This document shows, piece after piece, positions 17,305 to 26,081 of a DNA stretch of 64,000 bases. The notes beneath the pieces were generated by a model. The model searched no databases. It saw nothing but the letters and a program-made list of their open reading frames with translations, and had not been told where the DNA came from. Every line of letters starts with the position of its first letter. The stretch's first letter is position 1. This stretch comes from Sphingobium cloacae (GTDB lineage Bacteria > Pseudomonadota > Alphaproteobacteria > Sphingomonadales > Sphingomonadaceae): NCBI RefSeq assembly GCF_002355855.1, contig NZ_AP017656.1:62001-126000 (forward strand). Direction: 5' to 3'. The position numbers and the translations under genes are program-made.

Positions 17305-17361
17305 GGAGGATCTGGGCTTCGTCGTAGTGACGAAGGAACGAAGATGAAGCCCAGATCCTCC
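17305..17361 (+). promoter_or_regulatory. 16-bp perfect hairpin over the orfA start
   Basis: GGAGGATCTGGGCTTC at 17305-17320 is perfectly complementary to 17346-17361, so an mRNA hairpin would bury the last base of the orfA ATG (17344) and place its AAGGA ribosome site in the loop. Such a structure could keep outside transcription from switching on transposase. Confidence 0.6.
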
Positions 17362-17730
17362 AATGTAAAATCGCCCGCCAAGGCCCCAGCAGAGCGGGTA
17401 GTGAAGGACATCCGCCGACAGACCCGGCGCCACTTTTCGGCCGAGGACAAGATCCGCATCGTGCTGGATGGCCTGCGCGGGGAAGACAGCATCGCCGAGC
17501 TATGCCGCAAGGAAGGCATTGCCCAGAGCCTGTATTACACCTGGTCGAAGGAGTTCATGGAAGCTGGCAAGCGCCGCCTGGCCGGCGACACCGCCCGTGC
17601 CGCGACCACCGGAGAGGTCCAGGACCTGCGCCGCGAAGCCCGGGCCCTGAAGGAATGCGTGGCCGATCTGACACTGGAAAACCGTCTGCTCAAAAAAAGC
17701 ATGGTCGCGGATGGGGGCAACGACGAATGA
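17344..17730 (+). CDS. IS3-family transposase OrfA
   Basis: 128 residues with an N-terminal helix-turn-helix ('RRHFSAEDKIRIVLDGLRGE') and a C-terminal coiled coil ('VADLTLENRLLKKSMV'), the usual DNA-binding subunit. Its stop overlaps the orfB ATG (ATGA). Confidence 0.88.
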   Translation: MKPRSSNVKSPAKAPAERVVKDIRRQTRRHFSAEDKIRIVLDGLRGEDSIAELCRKEGIAQSLYYTWSKEFMEAGKRRLAGDTARAATTGEVQDLRREARALKECVADLTLENRLLKKSMVADGGNDE

Positions 17731-18706
17731 GATATCCCGCATCCGAGAAGCTCGAGATCATCAGAACCGTCGAGCAGTCGCACCTGTCGGCCAAGCGCAC
17801 GCTGGACCAACTCGGCATCCCTCGTCGGACATTCTACCGCTGGTATGATCGCTACCTCGAAGGCGGGCCGGAGGCGTTGGAAGATCGGCCATCGGCGCCG
17901 AGCCGGGTGTGGACCGCATCCCGGCGGGCATCCACGACCAGATCATCGAGCTGGCGCTGGAACAGTCTGAGCTGAGCCCCCGGGAACTGGCCGTGCGCTT
18001 CACCGATGGGCAGCGCTACTTCGTGTCGGAATCCACGGTTTACCGCCTGTTGAAGGCCCACGACCTGATCACCAGCCCGGCCTATGTCGTGATCAAGGCT
18101 GCCGATCAGTTCCACACGAAAACCACGCGGCCGAACGAGATGTGGCAGACCGACTTCACCTACTTCAAGATCATCGGGTGGGGCTGGATGTATCTGTCGA
18201 CCGTGCTCGACGACTTCTCGCGCTACATCATCGCCTGGAAGCTGTGCACCAACATGCGAGCCGAGGACGTCACCGACACGCTGGACCTCGCCCTGGCGGC
18301 TTCTGGTTGCGACAGCGCCACGGTGCTGCACAAACCCCGGCTACTCAGCGATAATGGTCCCAGCTACATCGCGGGTGAGCTGGCGGAATACATCGAGGCC
18401 CGGAAGATGAGCCATGTCCGCGGCGCCCCGTGTCATCCCCAAACCCAGGGCAAGATCGAGCGCTGGCACCAGACCCTGAAAAACCGCATCTTGCTGGAAA
18501 ACTACTTCCTGCCCGGCGACCTCGAAGCCCACATCGAGGCCTTCGTCGAGCACTACAATCACCAGCGATACCACGAGAGCCTGGCCAACGTGACGCCTGC
18601 CGACGCCTACTTCGGCAGGGCTCCGGCAATCATCAAACTGCGCGAAAGGATCAAGCGACAGACCATCGAACATCGGCGCTTGCAGCACCGCAAGTTCGCC
18701 GCCTAA
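17727..18706 (+). pseudogene. IS3-family transposase OrfB, frameshifted
   Basis: Starts at ATG 17727 with a second helix-turn-helix ('GIPRRTFYRWYDRYLEGGPE'), changes frame near 17909-17915 (one base apparently lost in 'gtgtggaccgc'), and continues in the next frame through the DDE core: 'WQTDFTYF', 'LLSDNGPSYI' and Glu in 'QGKIERWHQTLK'. Without the shift the product would be about 325 residues. The broken frame leaves the IS inactive unless there is a sequencing error. Confidence 0.82.
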
Positions 18707-18741
18707 CATCAACCCCCTGACGAGGTCCGCACTCCGCTAAT

Positions 18742-18981
18742 CTACGCCGCGAGTTGTGCCGAATGTTCTGACGACGGACAGCCGGCCGAGCAGAAGACGT
18801 AGCGCTCGCCTTCATACTCAGCCTTGTGAGCGGTCCTGGCGGGATCGACCACCATGCCGCAGACCGGATCATGGTCGACGTGACCGGACGGCGTTTCGCC
18901 GTCCGGCTCATGATGGTGATGATGGCCGTGCGCCCCAGTCACCTCGGCGGCGCGTTCGCTCTTCTGATCGTCGTCGGCCAT
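18742..18981 (-). pseudogene. 5' fragment of YHS-domain heavy-metal P-type ATPase
   Basis: His-rich N terminus ('[14 protein letters not shown]') followed by a YHS metal-binding motif '[10 protein letters not shown]' and 'RYVFCSAGC', the usual front end of sphingomonad copper ATPases. Right after 'SAGC' the reading enters the right end of the IS3 element (18780), so the ATPase body is lost. A short free YHS protein is an alternative, but the abrupt change at the IS boundary favours truncation. Confidence 0.75.
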
Positions 18982-19022
18982 TCATCACCTTTCACACGCC
19001 GCGCGTGCCTTCCGGTCTTTGT

Positions 19023-20789
19023 TCACTCCTCGATCAGATGGAACTCTTCGAGCAGCTTGGCGATCTCTGTGCCTTCGAGCTTCTTCATCAGCAGCTTGCG
19101 CAGGAAGGCCGGTCCGGGAAGATCGATGCCCTTGCCGTCCCGCAGCGGACCGATCGCAGCAAGAAGTGTACGAATATCATAGGTCGAGTTGAAGACCTCC
19201 GGCACGCCGCGCTCGACATTCATCAGCGTGTAGACGGCCTCCATCGGGGTTCTCACCGAATATTCCGTGGTGAAGATGCAGTCCCGCTGCTTCGATTCCG
19301 CGAACTGGCCGATGAAGGCGAAGTTGACCGCGCCCTCCGGCACCACGTCCGGCCGGTCACCCGCCTGGCGCGGCATGAAGAAGGCGGTAATATAGGGCAT
19401 CATCGTGGGAACGGTGCTGGCGCCGGATGCCGCGAGTTCGGGAATGTCCTCGACCGGCACGCCGAGGTGATAGAGCCATTCCTGGGTGATCTCCTCACCG
19501 GTGCATTCCTGCATCGGCTTCTTCACGAAGTCGCCGGGGCAATCGACAAAGAGCGCGTAGAACCAGGCGATCATCTGATCTTTGGGCTGCTTCTTGAAAT
19601 GCGGCTGGCGATGAACCGTCCAGCTCAGCAGCCACGCCGAGTCCTTCACCGTGACGATACCGGCGGAGACGATCTTGCCGGTAAAGGGGTTCCGCTTGGT
19701 GATCTTCTCGACATAGGCCGGAATGCGGGCGTCGAGGGCAGTGATGGAGGCGGAGGCCCATTTCGTCTCCGGGATATGGGCGCCGAACACGTCGGGGCGG
19801 CCGAAGGCCGGATCCTTCGCGGCGATGCGGCGCCACAGGTCCCAGGCCGGCGCCGGTCCTTCATTGAGCTTCGCCGGCGTCCTGTGGTCGCCATTGTCGG
19901 AATTCTCGGTCAGCGAGCCGATCGTGATGAAGACGAGATCGTCTGGCCCGAGATCGACGCCGCCTTCGACGCCGCGCTCTTTCCAGTGAATGCGGGTCGC
20001 TTGCTTGCGGCCGGGCTGGATGTCGAAATCGACATCGGTGACCTCGACGCCGTAGCGGAACGTGACGCCGTGATCGGTCAGCCACTTCACCAGCGGCAGG
20101 ACCATCGATTCATACTGGTTATAGCGGTTGAACTTGAGCGAGGAGAAGTCGGCGAGACTGCCGATATGATGGATGAAGCGGTGCAGGTAGAGCTTCATCT
20201 CCAGCGCGGAATGCCATTCCTCGAAGGCGAACATGGTGCGCCAGTAGAGCCAGAAATTGCTTTTGAGGAAGTCTTCGCCGAAGACCTCGTTGATACGCTT
20301 GTTCTCCATCCCCTCGCGCGTCGCGAGGAAGACCGAGAGCAGGTCCTTCTGGGCCTTGTCGTTTAGCGTCAACAGCGCTTTGTCGGGCACGTCCTGGCCC
20401 TGGTTCTGCGTCGTGCGCTGGAGCGAAAAGTTGGGATCGTCCTTGTTGAGCCGGTAGAACTCGTCGAGCACGCTGGCGTCCTCGATCTCCAGCGAGGGGA
20501 TCGAGCGATAAAGGTCCCACAGGCACTCGAAATGTTCTTCCATTTCGCGGCCGCCGCGAATGACGAAGCCCTTTTCGGGCACGTCCAGACCATCGAGCGC
20601 GCCACCAGGGATTTCCAGCTCTTCAAGGATGGTGATGCGGTCGCCGGAAACGCCGCCGTCGCGGATCAGGAAGGCCGCGCCGGCAAGCCCCGCCAGCCCC
20701 GAACCGACAAACCAGGCCGTCTTCTTGTCGGCGCCCTCGGGCTTGCGGGGACGCACGAAGGCTTCATAGTTTCCGCTGCTATAGTGCAT
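19023..20789 (-). CDS. ohyA: Oleate hydratase
   Basis: 588 residues of the MCRA/oleate hydratase family, FAD-dependent enzymes that add water to the cis-9 bond of oleate to give 10-hydroxystearate. Visible features: N-terminal 'FVGSGLAGLAGAAFLIRDG' FAD motif, 'EELEIPGGALDG', 'GGREMEEHFECLWDLY', and C-terminal 'GQFAESKQRDCIFTTEYSVR'. Length is normal for the family. It lies 27 bp downstream of a hydroxyacyl-CoA dehydrogenase gene, suggesting an operon that handles unsaturated fatty acids. Confidence 0.95.
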   Translation of the reverse strand: MHYSSGNYEAFVRPRKPEGADKKTAWFVGSGLAGLAGAAFLIRDGGVSGDRITILEELEIPGGALDGLDVPEKGFVIRGGREMEEHFECLWDLYRSIPSLEIEDASVLDEFYRLNKDDPNFSLQRTTQNQGQDVPDKALLTLNDKAQKDLLSVFLATREGMENKRINEVFGEDFLKSNFWLYWRTMFAFEEWHSALEMKLYLHRFIHHIGSLADFSSLKFNRYNQYESMVLPLVKWLTDHGVTFRYGVEVTDVDFDIQPGRKQATRIHWKERGVEGGVDLGPDDLVFITIGSLTENSDNGDHRTPAKLNEGPAPAWDLWRRIAAKDPAFGRPDVFGAHIPETKWASASITALDARIPAYVEKITKRNPFTGKIVSAGIVTVKDSAWLLSWTVHRQPHFKKQPKDQMIAWFYALFVDCPGDFVKKPMQECTGEEITQEWLYHLGVPVEDIPELAASGASTVPTMMPYITAFFMPRQAGDRPDVVPEGAVNFAFIGQFAESKQRDCIFTTEYSVRTPMEAVYTLMNVERGVPEVFNSTYDIRTLLAAIGPLRDGKGIDLPGPAFLRKLLMKKLEGTEIAKLLEEFHLIEE

Positions 20790-20816
20790 GGCGAACTCCT
20801 GTTCTTCTTGTTGGGA

Positions 20817-21683
20817 TCAGTCTGCGGAGGGCTTGTAGCTGTAGAAGCCTTCGCCCGAGGCGATGCCGAGCCTGCCCTTGTCGATGTAGTTTTCCTTCAG
20901 CCAGGCGGCGAGCGACTGAGCATGCTCGTCGCCATGCGAGAGGATGTTGTAGGGGGTGTTCAATCCGATGATGTCGTAGATCTGGAACGGCCCCATCGGC
21001 GCGCCGGTGGCGATCCGCCAGACCTTGTCGACATCTTCCGGCTCGGCATAGCCGCCGGCCGCCAGATCGGCGGCCGCGTTCAGGAGCGGCACCAAAAGCG
21101 AATTGAGGACGTAACCCGCTTTCTCCTTGCGCACCGGGATCGGCACCATGCCGATGGCGGAGGCGAAGGCGATCAGGGCATCGAACACGGCCGGATCGGT
21201 GTCGTCCGTGCCCATCACCTCGGCGGTGTTGAACTTCCAGATGCTGTTGGCGAAGTGCAGCGCCAGAAACCGGTCCGGTCGGCCGGTGTAAGCCTTCAGG
21301 TCGCTCGGCAGCAGGGTCGAGCTATTGGTGGCGAAGATCGTCCTGTCCGGCGCGAGCCCCGCCAGTTTCTCGTAGAGCGCCTGCTTGATCGAAAGAACCT
21401 CCGGAACCGCCTCGATCACGAGGTCCGCGTCCGCGACGGCCGCGCCGAGATCGCTCAGCAGAGCGATCCGCTTGAGCGCCCCGGCCGCCTTGCCGCCAGC
21501 CGCGCCCGACACCTCGTTCGTGTAGGTTTCGACGAGCGCCGCCAGCCGTGCGCGCGCCTGTTCGAGCGCTTCCTCGCTGATGTCGTAGGCGACAACATCG
21601 AAGCCGCTATAGGCCGTCTGGAAGGCGATCTGGCTCCCGAGGACTCCCGTGCCGAGAACCGCCACTTTCCTGATATCGCTCAT
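20817..21683 (-). CDS. 3-hydroxyacyl-CoA dehydrogenase
   Basis: 288 residues: an N-terminal NAD-binding Rossmann fold ('VAVLGTGVLGSQIAF'), 'IFATNSSTLLPSDL' and 'RFLALHFANSIWKFNTAEVM' (His of the catalytic His-Glu pair), then the helical C-terminal dimer domain. Oxidises L-3-hydroxyacyl-CoA in beta-oxidation or related routes. Its start overlaps the thioesterase stop (ATGA). Confidence 0.9.
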   Translation of the reverse strand: MSDIRKVAVLGTGVLGSQIAFQTAYSGFDVVAYDISEEALEQARARLAALVETYTNEVSGAAGGKAAGALKRIALLSDLGAAVADADLVIEAVPEVLSIKQALYEKLAGLAPDRTIFATNSSTLLPSDLKAYTGRPDRFLALHFANSIWKFNTAEVMGTDDTDPAVFDALIAFASAIGMVPIPVRKEKAGYVLNSLLVPLLNAAADLAAGGYAEPEDVDKVWRIATGAPMGPFQIYDIIGLNTPYNILSHGDEHAQSLAAWLKENYIDKGRLGIASGEGFYSYKPSAD

Positions 21684-22177
21684 CCAATTTCCTTCTGCGC
21701 GGTATCGTCACTTAGAAACGGAGCCGCCACCTCCACCGGGACGCGGGCCAGCTTGCCGGTTTCCCGATCGACCAGGGCCCATTGGGTCAGCGAGGCGACG
21801 ATCGTCCGGCCGTCTTCGGCATGGAATTCGACACATCGTGCATAGCGGGCACCCCGCGGCGCTCGGACGACCCAGGTGATCGCACTGACCTCGTCTCCCG
21901 CCCGGACATTGCCGCGATAGTCGACCTCATGGCGCAGCACGACCGCGACGAACCGGTCGCGATCCTGCGGCCGCGCGGCCGTCAGCCAATGCGCCACCGA
22001 CACATCCTGAATCCAGGTCACCCAGACCGCATTGTTGACATGGCCGAGTTCGTCGATGTCGGCGTCCCGGGCGCGGAAGCGGATATGGAAGCGCCGATGC
22101 TCATCCACCTCGCCGACGAGTGGGTGTCCGTGCTCATCGCAGCCGATGCGTCGACGATCTGACACGATCCCGCTCAC
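21680..22177 (-). CDS. Acyl-CoA thioesterase, hot-dog fold
   Basis: 165 residues of the 4HBT family with the active-site region 'DADIDELGHVNNAVWVTWIQ'. It hydrolyses an acyl-CoA; chain length is not predictable. It overlaps both the TetR gene upstream and the dehydrogenase downstream by 4 bp, so the four genes 22797-19023 are one transcript. Confidence 0.88.
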   Translation of the reverse strand: MSGIVSDRRRIGCDEHGHPLVGEVDEHRRFHIRFRARDADIDELGHVNNAVWVTWIQDVSVAHWLTAARPQDRDRFVAVVLRHEVDYRGNVRAGDEVSAITWVVRAPRGARYARCVEFHAEDGRTIVASLTQWALVDRETGKLARVPVEVAAPFLSDDTAQKEIG

Positions 22178-22797
22178 GAATACGCCTGCTCCTCATGCGA
22201 CGAACCCAGTCCTGCCATGGCGCGGAAGAAGCCGACGAGCATCTCGTCGCGCGGCATGGCGCCTTCGACATCGCCCTGCACCGCCAGTCCCATCCAGACC
22301 GCGTAAAGACCGATACCGGTCTGCATCGGCGGCAAGGCCGGTCGAAGTGCGAAGCGTTGCGTCAGATCGGCGACGAGCTCACCGAATATCCGATAGCAGG
22401 CCGCCTTGGCCTCCCGGTGCCGCTCGGCGAAAGCCGGATCGCGCCGGGCATGGAGCTGCAATTCGATCGAGAGCAGTGACCATTGTGCCTCGTCGGCCAA
22501 CTTCGCGAGCCGCGCGGCCAGCACCTGCAGCGTCGCCTCGATATCGTCGCCGGAGCAGTGCGCGACCAGGTCGCGAAGCTGTGTGACCTCGTCCTGGATA
22601 TGGCTTTGCAGGATCTCGACCAGCAGATCATCCTTGCTGGCGAAGTTCGAGTAGAAGGCGCCCTGCGAATGCCCTGCGGCGCTGCAGATGTTGCGAATCG
22701 ACATGGCAGAGACCCCCTCCTCGATAATCGAGGAATGCGCGGCCGCGATCAGCCGGTCCCGCGTCTGGCGCTGCGTGTCCTTGCGCGTAAGCGGCAT
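22174..22797 (-). CDS. TetR/AcrR regulator of the oleate hydratase operon
   Basis: 207 residues: helix-turn-helix at about 25-60 ('GHSQGAFYSNFASKDDLLVE') and a helical effector domain. First gene of the operon, so probably autoregulated. The ATG at 22797 was chosen over an in-frame TTG at 22812, which lies inside the GGAG ribosome site. Two palindromes upstream are candidate operators. Confidence 0.88.
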   Translation of the reverse strand: MPLTRKDTQRQTRDRLIAAAHSSIIEEGVSAMSIRNICSAAGHSQGAFYSNFASKDDLLVEILQSHIQDEVTQLRDLVAHCSGDDIEATLQVLAARLAKLADEAQWSLLSIELQLHARRDPAFAERHREAKAACYRIFGELVADLTQRFALRPALPPMQTGIGLYAVWMGLAVQGDVEGAMPRDEMLVGFFRAMAGLGSSHEEQAYS

Positions 22798-22868
22798 GGG
22801 TTCGTTCTCCAACCAACGGGCGAGACGTGCGAAACCTTTTCGGAGGTTCCGCGTTCTCAGTGAAACCA

Positions 22869-22884
22869 GATATCAACTGATATC
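22869..22884. promoter_or_regulatory. Putative TetR operator GATATC-N4-GATATC
   Basis: GATATCAACTGATATC, 14 of 16 bases symmetric, 72 bp upstream of the tetR ATG and 69 bp upstream of the divergent catalase-like gene. Confidence 0.55.
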
Positions 22885-22896
22885 CGAAATCAACGG

Positions 22897-22915
22897 CGAT
22901 TTCGACCCGAAATCG
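22897..22915. promoter_or_regulatory. Palindrome CGATTTCG-N3-CGAAATCG
   Basis: Perfect 8-bp arms with a 3-base centre in the same divergent control region, 38 bp before the catalase-like gene's TTG. Possibly a second operator. Confidence 0.45.
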
Positions 22916-22952
22916 TTCCTGGGCAACGAAATCTCAGTGTGAAGGAGCGCTC

Positions 22953-24041
22953 TTGGCTCAAACCTACATTGGCTATTCCCCGGACGTGGAGGTTCTCGGC
23001 GAGGACGAGGAGCGGCTGACCGCCGAGATCCTCGAGATCATGGCCACCACCAACCGGCGGGCCTTCGAGCGTCATCGCCACGCCGTGCGCGACGCCCATG
23101 CCAAAAGCCATGGGTTCCTGAAGGGCGAACTGATCGTTCACGAACTGCCCTCGCATCTGCGCCAGGGCTTGTTCGCCCGACCCGCCAACTATCCGGTGGT
23201 GATCCGCCTCTCTTCGGCGCCGGGCGACATCCACTCCGATACCATTCCCGCGCCGCGTGGCATGGCGATCAAGGTGATCGGTGTCGATGGCGAGCGGCTT
23301 CTCCCCGAAGACCAGGGCCACAACCAGGATTTCCTGCTCGTCAACATCCCGACCTTGAGCTTCGGCACGATCGGTAAATATCGCCAGCTCATCAGCCTTC
23401 TGGAGAAAAATGCCCAGAACCCGGCCTTTCTCCAGCGAGCGATGGCTGGGGTCGCGCGCGGCGTGGAGGCGGCAGTCGAAGCGGTCGGCGTCGAGCCCGG
23501 CGCCACGCTGCGCGGGCTCGCTCGCGACAATAACCATCTGCTGGGCGAAACCTATCATTCGATGGCGGCGATCCGCTTCGGCGACCATATCGCCAAGATC
23601 AGTGCCGCGCCGTTCTCCGACAACGTCCGTGCACTGACCGGCAAGGATGTCGGCGCGGTTGAGGATTCCACCATGCGCGATCTGGTGGTTGAACATTTCC
23701 GCGAGCAAGGCGCAGAGTATCAGCTCCGTGCTCAGCTCTGTGCCGATCTCGACAGGATGCCGGTCGAGGACGCCGCCGTGCTCTGGCCGGAAGACCTTTC
23801 GCCGCACCAGCCGATCGCGACCCTGCGCATCCCGCCACAGGAGGCCTATTCGCCGGCGCGGCGCGTCTACGGCGATGATGTGCTGTCGTTCAATCCCTGG
23901 CACGGTATCCGCGATCATCAGCCACTCGGCTCGATCATGCGCGTGCGCATCGCCGCCTATGAACGATCCACCCGCTACCGCCACGAAATGAACGCGCAAC
24001 CGCGCGTCGAGCCGGCGAGCATCGACGTCATTCCGGACTGA
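22953..24041 (+). CDS. Catalase-related heme protein
   Basis: 362 residues of the small catalase-like family: 'DAHAKSHGFLKGELIVHELP' (distal His region), 'YPVVIRLSSAPGD', 'APRGMAIKVIGVDGERL', 'DFLLVNIPTLSF' and late 'FNPWHGIRDHQPLGSIMRVR'. Start is TTG at 22953, decided by AAGGAG 5 nt upstream; no ATG fits. First gene of a set with a conserved hypothetical and a DyP peroxidase, suggesting peroxide or lipid-peroxide handling. Confidence 0.85.
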   Translation: MAQTYIGYSPDVEVLGEDEERLTAEILEIMATTNRRAFERHRHAVRDAHAKSHGFLKGELIVHELPSHLRQGLFARPANYPVVIRLSSAPGDIHSDTIPAPRGMAIKVIGVDGERLLPEDQGHNQDFLLVNIPTLSFGTIGKYRQLISLLEKNAQNPAFLQRAMAGVARGVEAAVEAVGVEPGATLRGLARDNNHLLGETYHSMAAIRFGDHIAKISAAPFSDNVRALTGKDVGAVEDSTMRDLVVEHFREQGAEYQLRAQLCADLDRMPVEDAAVLWPEDLSPHQPIATLRIPPQEAYSPARRVYGDDVLSFNPWHGIRDHQPLGSIMRVRIAAYERSTRYRHEMNAQPRVEPASIDVIPD

Positions 24042-24081
24042 CGATCCGATCGTCACACGCAATCACGAAAGGAGGCCAGCC

Positions 24082-24693
24082 ATGGCCGAGACCGAAGAAA
24101 CCCCGCAGATCGATGAAACCCGCTTGCAGGCCATCCGCCGCCGCATCGAGGAAGTGGTTGGCGATGCGCCACAGCTCGCCAAGCTCGCCCTCGAGCAGAT
24201 GGTGACGAAGCATAATCCCGACCTCAAGGGCACAGCCGGCTCGGCCGGTCGCGTCGGCGCGCAGTCCGGCAATGTCTCCGAGCTCACCGCCATCGCCAAC
24301 CTCAAGCCCGGCGGCGCGGATCGGCTGAAACGCATATTCGGGCTGGTGAACGGCAATTTCGACGGGGCGCAGAAGGTCGGCACGCTGCACAACATGCGGT
24401 TCGTGTTCTTCGACAACGACACCCGCATCCTGTTCGCCACCGCCTATGACGGCGACTGGGACACCTATATCAACGACTTCGCCACCAAGATCCCCGATCT
24501 GATGGACCTGATCTTCGCCTCGGTCGAGGGCTGGCCGGGCATCGCCAGCCCCGAGGTCAAGGACTTCATCGCCGAGCATCAGATCACCGCCGCCGGCTGG
24601 TTCGTCGCCAATCCGCAGGTCACCGTCGTCGATGTGCGCCGGCTCCAACGGCTCGAACATGCCGTCAACGAATTCCTGGACAAGGTGGGCTGA
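24082..24693 (+). CDS. Conserved hypothetical between two heme peroxidase genes
   Basis: 203 residues, acidic, no signal peptide or membrane helix. Segments such as 'SELTAIANLKPGGADRLKRI', 'TLHNMRFVFFDNDTRILFAT' and 'AYDGDWDTYINDFATKIPDL' suggest a compact alpha/beta fold. I cannot name the family. AAAGGAGG lies before the ATG and the DyP gene follows 3 bp after the stop, so it is translated with it and may be a partner protein of the peroxidases. Confidence 0.75.
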   Translation: MAETEETPQIDETRLQAIRRRIEEVVGDAPQLAKLALEQMVTKHNPDLKGTAGSAGRVGAQSGNVSELTAIANLKPGGADRLKRIFGLVNGNFDGAQKVGTLHNMRFVFFDNDTRILFATAYDGDWDTYINDFATKIPDLMDLIFASVEGWPGIASPEVKDFIAEHQITAAGWFVANPQVTVVDVRRLQRLEHAVNEFLDKVG

Positions 24694-24696
24694 GCC

Positions 24697-26070
24697 ATGG
24701 CGATCCTTCAGAAACTAAAAGAGCACTTCTCGCGGGATAGCGTCACGCTCGACCTGCAGGACATCCAGGCGCTGATCCTCAGAAGCCGGCCGGAACCCTA
24801 TGTCGGCGTTCACGCCATGCTCCATTTCGACGAGGCAGCGGGAGCCCGCAATCTTCTCGGCCGGCTGGCACCGCATGTCGCTTCGGCCGACAATTGGAGC
24901 GAGGATCTCGATTTCTGGATCGGCGCTGCGCTCAGCTTCGAGGGTCTGAAGGCGCTCGGCGTTCCCGACGCCCAGCTCAAGACCTTTCCGCTCCCGTTCC
25001 AGCAGGGCATGGCCGCACGCGCGGAGCAGCTTCGCGACTTCGGACCCAACGCGCCGGAAAACTGGGAAGACGTGTTCAAGCCGGGCAACTGCCATCTCGC
25101 GCTGACCATCTACGCGGTCGACGATGATGCGCTCGACAAGGCGCTGGCGACGGCGCGCACCGAACTCGACCGGAGCAGCGGCGTCACCTTGCTCGGCGAG
25201 CATCGCTTCGGCGCGCCGGACGGCGCGAAAAACCCGTTCGGTTTCCGGGATTCGATCTCCCAGCCCGCAGTGGAGGGCAGCGGCGTTGATCCGCTGCCAG
25301 GCGAGGAGCGGCCGATCAAGGCCGGCGAATTCATCCTCGGCTATGAGAGCGAGAACGGCCAGCCTCTCGGCATGCCGGAGCCCGCCGCGCTCGGCAAGAA
25401 CGGCACCTTCGTCGTTATGCGCAAGTACAACAGCCGGGTCGGCTGCTTCAACGCCTTCCTCAAGGCGCATGGCGAGACGCCGGAGGAACGCGAGCTATTA
25501 GCCGCCAAGATGTTCGGGCGCTGGCGCTCCGGCGCGCCCTTGACGCTGTCGCCCGACCATGACGATCCCGACCTCGGCGCCGATCCGCAGCGCAACAATG
25601 ACTTCACGTTCAAGGAAGACCCCAAAGGCCGCGTTGTGCCGCTCGGCTGCCATATGCGTCGACTCAATCCCCGCGATTCCGAGCTGACGCTGCTTACCGA
25701 CGTCAACATCCACCGGATCATCCGCCGCTCCTCGACCTTCGGACCGGTCTATTCCGAGGATGTCGCGCCGGAAGACGATGCCGAAGGCGATCGCGGCCTG
25801 TTCTTCATCTTCATCAGCGCGCGTGCCTATGACACGATCGAGTTCATGCAGCAGGAGTGGATCAACCGAGGCAATTTCGTCGACCTTGGCGAAGAGCGCG
25901 ATCCGATCGTTGGCCTGCATGAGGATGACGGCCGGTTCACGATCCCGCAGGCGTCGGCGCGCAAGCGCATCGACGGTGTGCAGACTTTCAATGTCATGAA
26001 GGGCGGCGAATATCTGTTCATGCCAAGCCTGTCCGCGCTCAAATGGCTGGCGGCCGGGAGCTGGGGTTAG
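24697..26070 (+). CDS. DyP-type heme peroxidase
   Basis: 457 residues with DyP-family signatures: 'FGFRDSISQPAVEGSG' (contains the catalytic Asp of the GXXDG-like motif), 'GEFILGYESENG', 'NGTFVVMRKY' and a late 'INIHRIIRRSSTFGP'-like stretch with the likely proximal heme His. No signal peptide, so cytoplasmic or encapsulated. It oxidises organic substrates with peroxide; substrate unknown. Confidence 0.9.
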   Translation: MAILQKLKEHFSRDSVTLDLQDIQALILRSRPEPYVGVHAMLHFDEAAGARNLLGRLAPHVASADNWSEDLDFWIGAALSFEGLKALGVPDAQLKTFPLPFQQGMAARAEQLRDFGPNAPENWEDVFKPGNCHLALTIYAVDDDALDKALATARTELDRSSGVTLLGEHRFGAPDGAKNPFGFRDSISQPAVEGSGVDPLPGEERPIKAGEFILGYESENGQPLGMPEPAALGKNGTFVVMRKYNSRVGCFNAFLKAHGETPEERELLAAKMFGRWRSGAPLTLSPDHDDPDLGADPQRNNDFTFKEDPKGRVVPLGCHMRRLNPRDSELTLLTDVNIHRIIRRSSTFGPVYSEDVAPEDDAEGDRGLFFIFISARAYDTIEFMQQEWINRGNFVDLGEERDPIVGLHEDDGRFTIPQASARKRIDGVQTFNVMKGGEYLFMPSLSALKWLAAGSWG

Positions 26071-26081
26071 GAACCCGCCGG

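Larger units (their letters stand above)
17259..18780 (+). mobile_element. IS3-family insertion sequence, 1522 bp
   Basis: Bounded by imperfect inverted repeats: left TGTCCGCCGTCAGCACC, right (complement) TGTCCGTCGTCAGAACA, with further match at 'GGCACA' inside. Holds orfA and a frameshifted orfB of DDE type. The 3 bases outside the two ends differ (CAG and GCC), so there is no target duplication, and the genes on both sides are truncated; a deletion next to the element or recombination between copies is likely. Confidence 0.85.

Noticed and set aside
17727..18706. Programmed frameshift as the explanation of the orfB break
   Set aside because: IS3 programmed shifting happens between orfA and orfB; here orfA and orfB already overlap by ATGA and the shift is 180 bp inside orfB.
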